Below, one piece after another: positions 13,310-24,500 of a stretch of 64,000 bases of DNA. How positions within the stretch are numbered: the first letter of the stretch is position 1; each line of letters opens with the position of its first letter. The position numbers and the translations under genes were made by a program. Origin of the DNA: Oxyruncus cristatus (Eukaryota; Chordata; Aves; Passeriformes; Cotingidae); assembly GCA_013399855.1 (NCBI GenBank), contig VXAY01002248.1, positions 144,806 through 208,805 on the forward strand, written 5' to 3'. A model generated the notes under the pieces. It was not told the origin of the DNA. It saw only the letters and a program-made list of their open reading frames with translations, and did no database searches.

Positions 13310-16300
13310 AAAACATATGTATGGGTTTGTTGTTCATTAGAAACACCTGAATTTTTTGAAATAGATTTGAAACTGTTAGATTTGAAATGCTGTTTATGGC
13401 AGATTGGCTGTGGTAATAAGTTGTGAGGGCAAGGATAGGGAGAAAAAACTGCACTTAAAGAAGCAACAAGGTACTAATTTTGAACCCTCAAATTCTTACT
13501 TGGCATGACCAATGTTAAACACAGAGCTGAGATTAGGCTGAGAAATGAGCTATTGCACAATTCAAAGAGCCTTCTGCTTTGCAATTAACAGCTTGATCCA
13601 AACTGTTAATTTCAAGGTTCTCTATCTTCTCCTTTGGTCACCGCCTTGATGGTCTGGTCTAACTGACTAAAGCAAGTTCTGTGTTCATTAACAGAAGAAT
13701 CTAGGTCTTGCTCACTGACTCCAACAGTGAATACAAGAAGACACTATCAAGTAAGTTCAGTCTTTCCTCCTTCCTACCAGTGTTGATGACTGTGGTTTTA
13801 GAGTTTAGTCAAAAAGTGATAGTGTCTGCAAGTGATAGTAATTGTACAAGATAATATTACTTGTATTCTTAGGATAGGAGTAGAAAAAAAACAGTTTTCT
13901 ACAGTCACTGGTTTTGTAGAAATGAAAATTGCTCATTCATAATTTTATTTTTATGGTCTATGAGCTGTAAAGACCATTTAAGGTCAACACTTCATACTGT
14001 ATTAGGTAAACATTTAAGAGGTAAATACTTTTATCCAACTTTGCTGCAAGCAAAGAAATAGACCATGAAAACTCAAGAGAATGGGCTTGATGTTTTCATG
14101 CTATTATTTTTACTGAGCTAAAACTTCAGTACTAGAAGTGTTCAGAGCCTCATATTTAACGTGCAAGCTTCAAAACATCACCAAAAGAAAATTGCATTGA
14201 CACAGCTATAAAAGAAAAGTATTATATAGTCTGTGGATTACATGTTCTGTCACTGTGGTACCAGAACTGTCTCTGTTCTTACTTGTGTTTGTGACAGAGA
14301 GAACTGGGAATCATGCTGGCTTGAGGTCTAAACACAACTCTGCCCCTGTCTTCCAGTATCACTGTACCTAGTTATTTAGGCTAAAACTTCTATAAGCTGT
14401 ATCTCAACCATAATAAACATTTTATATGTTTATCTGATTGCAAAGAGATGATTTCAAACACCCAAATCACAGGGAATATGAGACTGGGTGCTTACAATTA
14501 ATGTAATAGAAGGAAGTGATGTGAATAACCTGTGGTATGCCCAAGCACTTGCTTGCTGATTAGATTATTAGAAATAGATACTAGGAAACACTTATCATTA
14601 TGAGAATTTAAACACTTCTGCCCATGCAGGAACTAGCACTAAACTGAGTATATTTCTCTGATTCAAACAGTACAAGAGAGTAGGGTTCAACTTTTGTAAT
14701 GAAGATTTGCAATTAAAAAAACTACTGCAGTTCTTATCTTACACAATTGACAATACTTCCTATGAAGCTCTCTGTCTCATTCAGAGAGGATATGTCATGG
14801 AAGAGCAGCAAAGACAGAGCTTATGTGTGGAGACTAATGGTTAAGGTATTATTCCGGGCGGGGTGCTTGTGCCCTATGTTCTTCTAAGGCTAAAGGAAAT
14901 ACATGTTAGACAGACATAGGAAATGCCCTTTTTCTGCTTATTTATGTTTACACATCAAGAGGGAAACACTTGAGGAGCAGTTCTTAGTACATAGAACCTC
15001 TCTTCTCCTCTCCATACCTCTCTCCTAACTGCATAACCAAATATTTGGCAATGGAAAACACACTCTCCTCATGCTGGATTTGTGACTTGTTTTCTTATCT
15101 GAACAGCAATTCATCCTCAGGCTACAAGATGTTCTATCATCCTCCTGTCTCCCCAGTCACCATACCCTGTAGTTTGCTAGTTGGAAACTTGCAAGGGAAA
15201 TGGGAGCTAAAGTTTTGAATTCTTTGAAACAAAAAAGGACAGGAAGCCAGACCTCCTGCTTTTTTTTTGGCTAGTACATCTTGCTCAGTGCTCTTTCTGA
15301 GAGCTGGATGATTCCAACATCAGAGAGTGCATTTTGCCGTTAAAGAAGACACCTGCGGTTAACATGCAGAAATTAATAGAGGTGCGTGTGCCCACACAGC
15401 CTTTGGAGTTACTACAAGTTGAGAAAGTGCTAAAAGCATATTTTCATGGTGAAGTGTAAGGAATATTCAGGATTGTAATGTGGCCTCCTGGTTGACTGCT
15501 GGTAATTGAGAGAAATACTGTTATTCTGGATCAGCATTCTGAGATTAGAATTAGACAAGTTAATTATACCCATTCCTGCTTTTCTCCTCACGATAGCCCA
15601 TCCTCTTAACACCTGAATGCCCTTAACTCTAAAGTAAGAATGTATGTTCCCACCAGGCTCACAGGACTGTTGGTCTGCTTAATAATTAACTCAAAGAAAC
15701 ACAATTCTCACACTTTTTTTCATGCAAAATATCTCCATTTCAGCTTCCACTGCCACAATGCTTTAGATAGTTCCATGGCCTTTTGATACAAATATGACAA
15801 AGCAGCAACCAGAAAGTACTCTTCACAGGGTGCATGAGAAAATGAACATTAAAAGACTGAAAGTTTTGCCTTTGATGTTTAAATTATTTGTGGTGGCAAC
15901 CTCAACTGTGCTTTAATGACTATTTTACCCAATTAATTTCCTTAGATATTTTTGCTATGTTTTAAAAATTCATGCTCAAATTTTGATGGGTTTTTATTTT
16001 CTTTTCTGAAGTCCCTGTTGTGTTTTCGACGCTGTGAACTGCAGAAATGTTGCTGTAGTAAATTCTTTTTGTTTTGCCTTGTACGAATCGTAAAAGCGTA
16101 TATTATCTTCATTTGTCTTCCTTCTTCCCACTTAAATATGTACAAGATTTTTTCAGAGGATGAATAGGGAGAGTAAATATATATAACGTTGTTTTGTGTT
16201 ACTGATGAGAAATTGTCATGCCCTTACATTAGACAGGGTTGAGAATTGAGTAAACTGATAAACCAACAGATAATATGGGCAATATTTAAACCACAGGATC

Positions 16301-18237
16301 TTGATTCTCAGTTCCTTCTTTCTTGCACTGTACACAGTAATGGACTCTGAAGGGGTCAAGGACCTTATTATCTCCAAAAATATTTGATACCACTTTCTGA
16401 ACTGCTTGTTGGAAATAAAATAAGTGGGTTCTTTTAGGAGGATGTGTGCACTTCCACAGATTTTACAGTCTTCTTAAAACCAGGAAATAAATACCTCTGT
16501 ACCCTAATGTGGTCTTCATATCCTCTCTGAGATCCCTTTGGACTCTCTTATTCCACCTGGTACTTTTAATGGATTTCCCAGTAGCAGAGCTAAAAGTTTT
16601 TCTTGTTGTGTCTGTAGAAGACCAAGAGTCTGGAGTATGCAGGGAAAGAGAAATAGAGAAAATCGCTGTGGGGACTTTGAGGCTTGACTTATGTATTCAG
16701 TAGATTAAAATAACCAAATCAACTAAACAGGGCCTAGGGGAAAGCAGGGTAACCCTCTGAAAATATCCAAAATGGTGTAAAATATGTGGTGTGAGAGAAA
16801 TTACTCATGGGTTTCAAAAAGAATAGCAAGTGATGTAATAAGATTAAGGAAGAGGACATTTCCACTTGATAAAATCTGTTTATCCTGTGCAGCAATCTTC
16901 CAGTGAAAGCAGCTATTCTGACTCATTTATAGATGGGCTGAACAATACATTAATAAACGAGCTGTAAATCTCTTAATTTCCTGTGTTAGAAAGAAAACTG
17001 GCAAGATCTCCAAGTGAAACAGGTATTTTACCTCTCTGGTGCCTATGATTCTATCACACATGGTCCCTTTCAATTATCAAAGCATCACGTGCTCATTTCA
17101 GCAACATGACTCCCATTAATGTCAAAGGGAGACTCGAGATTAAAAACCCCAGGCATCACTTCAAAAATGCAGGAATTAAAATGATGTATCATTTCTCCAC
17201 TGGAGAAACCAATTCCCCAAATATGAGACCCCCTTGCTTTTTCCTTCAACAGGACTACCCTTGCTTATCCTCAGCACCCAAAAATAAACACTGAGTCCAG
17301 ATCGCAATTAAACAAGAGCTTCTGAAGGTGAAAAAGAGAAAAGCAGAGACTTTTTTTGACCATTAAAGAAATTAAAGACTTTGCTTTTCCAGGGAGAGCG
17401 TGATTTAAGGGCTAATCAGCACCATGGTCCTACACATTATCTAAGAAATTGGAAATTACTGGCTACTAAACCCCGCTCTCAGAAACTCCAGGGGGAATCT
17501 CTGCAAGGCCTCTGATAACTTTTGAGTCTCGGCTAGAATGTTGTTCTCATCTTAATTAGAAATTCATCATGTGTGCGCTCGTATATGTGTTTGCATTTGT
17601 ATATATGTTTATTTCTGTATGTACACATACTTACACACATACTTTGTCTCCATAGGGATGCACACACATTACAGAATATATAACTCTTCACTCTAATTGC
17701 CTGCTTTTTTCCCTGTCATGTTTAGCAGATTATGCTCTCTACGCTCTATTTTCCTTTTGCTGTATTGGCAAAGACTTACAAATGCCCTATTTGCTTTCTT
17801 TTATCTCATTACATTATTCAGTGGTTTTCAGTACACATACATTCAGAAACATCAGCAAATAACTTACTTTCAAAGAGATCTAAGAAAAGCAAACATATTT
17901 GTTAAGGAAAGAAGTGTAAGTCTGACTCAAAGTGTAAGCAAAATAGCTGCTCAGGGCAAAAGATTACCACAGATACTAAAATTACTACAGTCCCACAGCT
18001 TTGCTAACACCAGGAATCACCAGAATCTTCATACCTACAGTTGTTAACAAAGAAAATTAAGCTCACAGTTAAGGTAGAAAGAGTATTAGAAGAACAATGC
18101 AGTGCCAAGGTTGGTCATCAGCTTGCTGCTGCCTGTTTGAGTTATGAATAATCCCTTGGAAATGCCCAGTGCTCTCCTGTGAATACCAAGGGAAATGTGA
18201 GGTGCATTTGCCTTTTTCAAATATATCAAATATATTC
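13310..18237. other. Non-coding DNA with a conserved-looking block at 16.9-17.6 kb
   Basis: I recognise no transposon or gene. The region from about 16860 to 17600 keeps several CpGs, a CACGTG E-box at 17086-17091 and several TTAAT/ATTA sites without being low-complexity. That makes it a candidate conserved non-coding element. A small alternating CA/TG-rich region sits near 17575-17660. A weak exon candidate at 13695-13750 is listed in findings. Confidence 0.5.
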
Positions 18238-18635
18238 CAATAACAAGAAGAATTCCAGGAAAAATATGAGGCTGCTGCTGAGTGGAACGGGGACCTTTGG
18301 AGTAGAGGCTGAGATGCTGAATGTCTTCTTTGTTTTAATCTTTGCCATCCAGGCCAACCATCATGAATCTCTCCCCCAGAAGACCAGGGACAAGTTCTGG
18401 AGAAAGGAAATCCTCCCACTGAGAAGGATTGGGTTAGAGACCATTTAGTGAAGCTTGACATCCACAATTCCATGGGTCCTGAGGGGGTGCACCCACAAAT
18501 TCTCTGGCAGACACCACAGCTATGCTGCTCATGATATCTTTGAAAGGTCCTGGCAGCCAGGAGAGATGCCTGAAAGCAAGAAAACATTACTCCAGTCTTC
18601 AAAAGGGGCAAGAAAGATTTGGCAAGCCAGTGATA
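18238..18635 (+). mobile_element. CR1 LINE ORF2 fragment, plus strand
   Basis: The frames translate to the CR1 ORF2 linker and early reverse transcriptase: NNKKNSRKN near the start, AEMLNVFF near 18310, a VRDHLVKLDIHNSMGP-like stretch near 18430-18478, VHPQIL near 18490, then PVFKRGKKDLAS near 18595-18630. Frameshifts and stops interrupt it, so it is inactive. No CR1 3' end follows; similarity fades at about 18635. Lacking a 3' end is unusual, because most CR1 insertions are 5'-truncated and keep the 3' end. A 180-codon open frame on the opposite strand over this interval is antisense to the element and not a gene. Confidence 0.85.
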
Positions 18636-21600
18636 TGAGTGCGCTCTGTGTCAGTGGGTGGATTTTTGCTGTAGAAAGCTAAGAGTACTAATAACATGCT
18701 CTCTGAACGGATTCCCTCCAGGAACCAGGGTAGAAGGTGCTCATATAGCACTACCTGGAGTTCTTCTCTGGCAGTGGGATGGGTTGTGTCCCTAAGGGTT
18801 ATCTGTCTGTGGCTTCTGCAGTACATAAATGGGATTGGCACCTTGCATGAGTTTCACTGCTGGGACATTCACAGTGTGAACTTACGTGATCTCACAGCCA
18901 TAATGGAGTTGAAATTCTGACTAGATATGGGCAAAATGTGTCGATTATGGGTAGTCAAACACTGGAAAACATTCCTGGATGTCTTGTGGGATCTCTGTCC
19001 TTCAGTGAGGTTCAAAGTTTGTCCAAACAGAGTCCTGAATAGCTTAACCTGGCCCTTCTCTGAGGGAGAGGCAAGATGATTCCCAGCAATCTCTATAGTC
19101 CATGATGCTTTGATTTGCTAGAAATGGGAGAAAAGAAATGTTCATGGATCTACAAGCAGACGGAGCTGAAAATAAACACAGAAATTGTCAGCTTAAATAT
19201 GCCCAGCACTGTTTTCTGGTACTGAGGCCAACTGGCACAAAAAAGGCTATGTCCATATTATTAAATGCTTTTCACCTTCAAAAGAAGGTGGATGTGTGTA
19301 AACTGGTCCCTGGCTTGTGTTAAGTCCAAAATATATCTGAAAATTGGGATTTCTATAGTCTGATGGTTCAAAAGGGTGTTGGGGACCACAGTTACAATTC
19401 AGTTTTACAACCAGTTTACTTTTGCTATCCACTAATATTCCCCATAACTATTTCATTTATTATAGGTGGTGTAGCCATGACACCAGAGACCTGCATCTGC
19501 CCAAAGTAAATGTAGAAAAATATTGTTATTCCTGAGAATTATCACAGGTAAGGTATCTGGAGTGCTCATCTTTCTAACATTGTTTCTGTTTATTAGTCTG
19601 TTTTATTTTTTTTTCTTTTTAAAAAAGCCTACCTTAAACCTTTTATGTTCCATTTTTTTTCCCCCCACTGCAAATTATGATCCATAGCTATGTGGCAGTC
19701 CATGTGCATAGTGCTCTTAAAGAAATAGGTAAGGTCATGTTTATATATAATCTTGTTCTGATTTATTAGTGCAATTTCTACATATGGGAAGGGTGACTGG
19801 AACAAAAACCTTTGTGTGAAGGATGAAAGAGAAGGAGCACATTTTCAGACTAGGCAAAGAATTATATGTAAATATTTCATATTCAGAGAGGTTCACGTTT
19901 AAAGAGTTGTTTTATTTGTGGGGTTTTTTGCCTTTTTTTCCCCCTGCACACTTAAGGGTATTTTCATAGTTCCTTATGATTCTTTTCCCCTGTTATAAAT
20001 TTTGGGTTTGCTTTTCATTATGTTTTTTTTATATTGCTTGTTTGTTGTTCTTTCTTTTTCCTCCAGAAGAATACTTTTGTTTTTTGTATGTTTAAAGTTC
20101 ACCAAATCTCAAATAGGATCTGTTTATTCTGGCTAATGTGGTCTTGGCTTGTATGTTCTTACTTTATCTTTCACCGTAACCTTGAAGATCAGATTAAAGA
20201 GAGGAAAATTTGAGCAACTGGAGGGAAATAAATGGAAAATTATGAAAAATGTAAAATTTACTCAACTTCAACTTTAGATGGCTCTCTCCCTTCTGGCATG
20301 GTGTCATTTTATTAACCTCTCACATGAAGAAATAAAAAAAGCAGGATGTCTGTACGAAAATGGACACAATCAGCTTCTTGATATAAGTGAGGGTCTACAA
20401 ACAATTCCTAACTGAGTGTGAGGCACTACTTTAATTAAGGCCAGAGTTGGCAAAAAGTGCTGCATTGACCGTTCAGAGTGTGAATGACTTGGTTTATTCA
20501 CGAAATATAATGTTCCTTTCTCGTCCTCTGCTCCAGCAATTTACTTCAGTGAAGGGCAAGTTCAGACTACTCGACACTTCTCCAGAGGAACCCACCAGTT
20601 CTGGCATGGACTGAAGTCCTCTGAAGGCTTTTTTTCATCTGCCAAAAAGGCTTCATTGCTATTGATCTGTGCTGGATTTCAACAAGTGACCTCAAGGTGA
20701 CTGACTGTGTGAGCTCTTGCTCAAAAGAGCTTTACTTTCGACAGAGTTTTTTTTTTCATAAAGATATTAAAGCATGTTACCTCATGAATGAAAATAGAAT
20801 AAAACAAAAAATAAGCATAAAGAAAAAAAAAAAAAACTTGTGTGTTTGTTGGGGTTTTTTATTATTATTTTAAAGGGGCATCCCCATTTTCACTTCTAAT
20901 ATACTAGTATAAGAAGAGTGTTGCTCCAGTAGAGCCAGCAGAATTTCCTTTGATCCACACCTTATGTAACAAATCAGAGTTTTGGCTGCAGACTGCTACA
21001 TTAGCATAAGTAATGGAAAATCTTACCTCTGGCTGCTGCCTTTCTCAAGGATGACCCATAGATATTAAAACATATAGAATATTAAAGATAAAATGAATTT
21101 GCTAAATAGACTACACACACACACACTCCACAGCTGAATCAATTCACTGATCTAGAGGGCACACATTCAGTCAGAAGAAAAAAAAGGAAAAAAAGGGAGA
21201 AATTCCATACATCCTAATACCAAGGCCATTAATGAGGGGAAAAAATAAGTCCCATCACTGATGTTCTTCATTTGGAGACAGAAGAGCTTTGTTTTTTTCC
21301 CAAAAGACAGAGCTGAGAAGGATACATTCATTACACTGTTGCAGCAAATATCATTCAGCAGAAAATATAGGTAGTATAGCTGAAGAACAAAGAAAGTAGA
21401 TTCCTAATTTCTTTTTTTTGTCCTAGTGAGCATATTGTTTCTTTTTAGCCCCTCCTTAAAGGCATAAAACAAAAAATACAAATCTCTACAACCAAAAAAT
21501 CAGAAACAGACAAACTAAGAAATTAAAATTTCACACCACCTCTTTTACTGTATCAGACTTTGACAATATTATACAGACTTTTGACAGATGACCCAGGATA

Positions 21601-24303
21601 AGTTCATAACCTCCCCTTCAGAATCAATCTGAATAGCCACTAAAATAAGTGAACATTACAGTGCCATAACAATGACTTTATGAAAGGGGTTGCACAGTAT
21701 GAGCAGTCATAACTCCATCTCATTGGGAATGACAGTTTCAATCTTTCAGAAGTAGAAGTAGTAATACTGAAGTAACGTCTGGGTATTCCAACACACAGAA
21801 ATAACACAAAAAGGGAAATGTGTCTTGAGAATAGGTGGCAAGTTATCTGTGATCTGACACTTATAGTTCTCAAATATACAGCATGCATTGCCTTTACGTG
21901 CTCTGGAACTTTTAAAAAGGCAGGCAAAAGCAGCTGATAGTCCACTCCATCCAATTTCTTGTGTTCATCTACAGTCTGTTACGGATATGCAATTGTTGAA
22001 TTTACATGCTGGATTTCTTTATGGAATTTTACACTGCCGTTCACTAGGACTGTTGTTTTATCTCTAAGATAAAACAGCATTTTTAAGATAAAACAACATT
22101 GTACATGTATGCCTGCAGCTCCTCTAAGGAGCTGTAGTAAGTGTACAGTGTTGTATGCGTAAGTGTAAGTGTATGTATGTGGATAATGTTGGATGGCAAT
22201 AACTCCTTTCATTCTCAACCCAAAAGTTTTCTTTGGTGTCTTTTTATATAAAGTGGCTATCAGGGCTAAATCTACTCTCAAGCTTTTTCAAAAACTGTGA
22301 CAAACCTCTGTTGGATGGTAAGCCAAAGATACTTTCAGTAATAATTATCAAGACTAATATCAATCAATAATACACTTACTTTGCAGAACTGAACACATCT
22401 CTTGGCTATTCCAGGGCTTGGCAAACACAACTCTCTAGATGAAGATGGTAAATAACTAGACTACAGAAAATTAGGGCAGGAAACATTTGCCAGTTTCAGT
22501 CCAGGTTTGAGATCATTGATGGATGCCAGACAAATGTTCTTATAATCTTAAGGCCTGCAAAAAATAGTATTAATTAATTGATTAGTTAATTAATTAAAAT
22601 ATATTGAATGAACTCCACTGGGTGGGAAATAAAATAGTCTTCGGAAGTTAAAAATATGTTATGGTGGACAGTCTGTCATTCCTGCATCCAAATTAGTGAA
22701 TCCAAGGTTAAGGTCAAGATTTGGGTCCTAATTTTCATAACTTGCCATAGAATTTGTCTGAACTAGAACACATAATATCTTCAGCTCTGTAAGTGTAACA
22801 CAACAAAATCTGGGGAGACAGAGGCATCCTGGTAAGACAAGTGTTTGACAACTACCAAGGTGATCAGAAAAGAGCTTGAAATTTCCTCTTTTTGGAACAC
22901 AAGAAGAAAACTTTCTCTATGTTCAACAGTTTACCCTTCTCCACTGAAACATACAATAGCAGACACTAGCATGAGTTGAACAGTTTGTTCTACCAACACA
23001 AAAAATGCAAACTAGTTTTTTGCCTGGGCACCCATCTCCCTGCCAACCCAGATATTTGTGCAAGATTATCACAGCCTGTCTGTTTAGATATTGGGAAACA
23101 GACACAAAAGAACAGGTATGCAACTACGTATTCCCTGTCCACCATATCCATAGTAATTTCAAGGCTTGGTCTGTTGAAGATACAGCAGATGAAAAAGGAA
23201 CTAAGAATCTCTAAACAAGTAATCTCTAAAGGTGGAAAGAAAATAAAGGAGCAGAGGAAAATCAAAGGCTGTCATATGAGTCAGGTAATGAGAATAATTC
23301 AGGGTTATTATTTCTTCTGCTTCTCCAAAAACTTTCACCAAATATTAGAGTGATTATTTATCATTTTCATTATACTGATGGTATAGAATATGACTAAAAT
23401 CAAAGCCTTTTTGTGCCTAGTACTTTTGAGCATATAGGTCAGATTCATCTCTCTCAGTTTTGGAAGTCTGAAGTCATCTGACCTATTTTAACAAGCCATT
23501 TTAGGATGAAATGAACAGCCCTGAGGAATAAGCAAAAGTGCTTATATATTCCCTTTACTTATAAAAGGAGTTTAGAATGACTAGTTCATACTGAAATGTC
23601 TAACTTAGATGTCTTAACCTAAGTGAGATGAATTCTTCCTATTCTTTTCAACTAAGTTTATCACTCTGAAAAATAGGCACCTCATCTAAGCTAGTTCCCT
23701 AGATTCTTTCCATAGACAATGGAGGAAAAATAAGTACCTCCTGAGGGAAATTTGTTCCACATTACTTGGACATCTTTCTTTTGAGAGGACAAGCCCTCCT
23801 CCAGAAGTGTTTCTAGACATGGAAGCTGCCAAACTGATTAGCTAAGTGCCCTCTCACTTTCAGGTGAAGTGGGTGGCACAGATCAATGCTTTGCTGAAAA
23901 CACAGTGCCTTTGCCAAAGACATTATAATTAGATATATAAAATAACAAAGTAGAGGATGTTTACTGTTGACTTTAACTGAAGATGGATTTCACTCTAATG
24001 GTTGGTTATGAGACAGATAGGGAAGCATAAAGTAAGAGTGAAAGAACAATAAAAGTGAATGAAAGAGAAAATATAAGCCCTATAAGAAATAAACACATTT
24101 ACAACTACTTTATGTACAGTTAAATTGAGATACAACTAAGTTTAGTTCCAAATAGTAAGCCAAAGTGAGAGATCTAATATCAGGTCACAGAAATAGGAAA
24201 ACAACTGCATACTGTCTGTGAAGTGGAGAGAACTCCATCTTGCAAGAGTTACAGGTCACAGGGATTAGTACTGGAAAATGCCTGAATGTGAAAATAGTCA
24301 GGG
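18636..24303. other. Non-coding DNA with a CpG-retaining block and an inverted-repeat cluster
   Basis: No gene recognised. The DNA immediately after the CR1 fragment (18640-18900) is of unclear origin and could be a diverged repeat. T-rich stretches lie at 19600-19675 and 19910-20070. A block at about 20400-20720 retains five or more CpGs and looks conserved. An A run is at 20821-20836. A short CA run is near 21113-21126. The hairpin-rich sequence at 22051-22102 is described in findings. TTAATTAA-type repeats lie at 22570-22596. Confidence 0.5.
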
Positions 24304-24319
24304 AAAAAAAAAAAAAAAA
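24304..24319. repeat. Poly-A run next to an assembly gap
   Basis: Sixteen consecutive A lie about 30 bases left of the gap. Such a run, with the TA repeat on the far side, probably explains why the interval was not assembled. Confidence 0.9.
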
Positions 24320-24348
24320 GGGCACGCAGAATAAGATTCCTGGTTAAT

Positions 24349-24480
24349 NNNNNNNNNNNNNNNNNNNNNNNNNNNNNNNNNNNNNNNNNNNNNNNNNNNN
24401 NNNNNNNNNNNNNNNNNNNNNNNNNNNNNNNNNNNNNNNNNNNNNNNNNNNNNNNNNNNNNNNNNNNNNNNNNNNNNNNN
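24349..24480. other. Assembly gap (132 N)
   Basis: Unresolved bases between a poly-A-containing flank and a TA microsatellite. The missing sequence is probably repetitive and TA-rich. Confidence 0.99.
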
Positions 24481-24500
24481 TATATATATATATATATATT
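24481..24500. repeat. (TA)n microsatellite at gap edge
   Basis: About ten TA units begin exactly at the last N of the gap, so the true array is probably longer and partly hidden in it. Confidence 0.9.

Noticed and set aside
13095..13454. Frames of 105-119 codons on both strands around 13.2 kb
   Set aside because: They cross a run of N and exist only because unknown bases contain no stops.
18069..18611. Longest open frame in the window, 180 codons on the minus strand
   Set aside because: It lies antisense to a plus-strand CR1 ORF2 fragment and its translation is the mirror of that element. No independent protein similarity.
20064..20214. Strong acceptor-like tract (TTCTTTCTTTTTCCTCCAG) followed by a frame open for nearly 50 codons
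   Set aside because: The translation is rich in F, C and W without a known pattern, no donor was evident, and similar tracts are common in this T-rich region.
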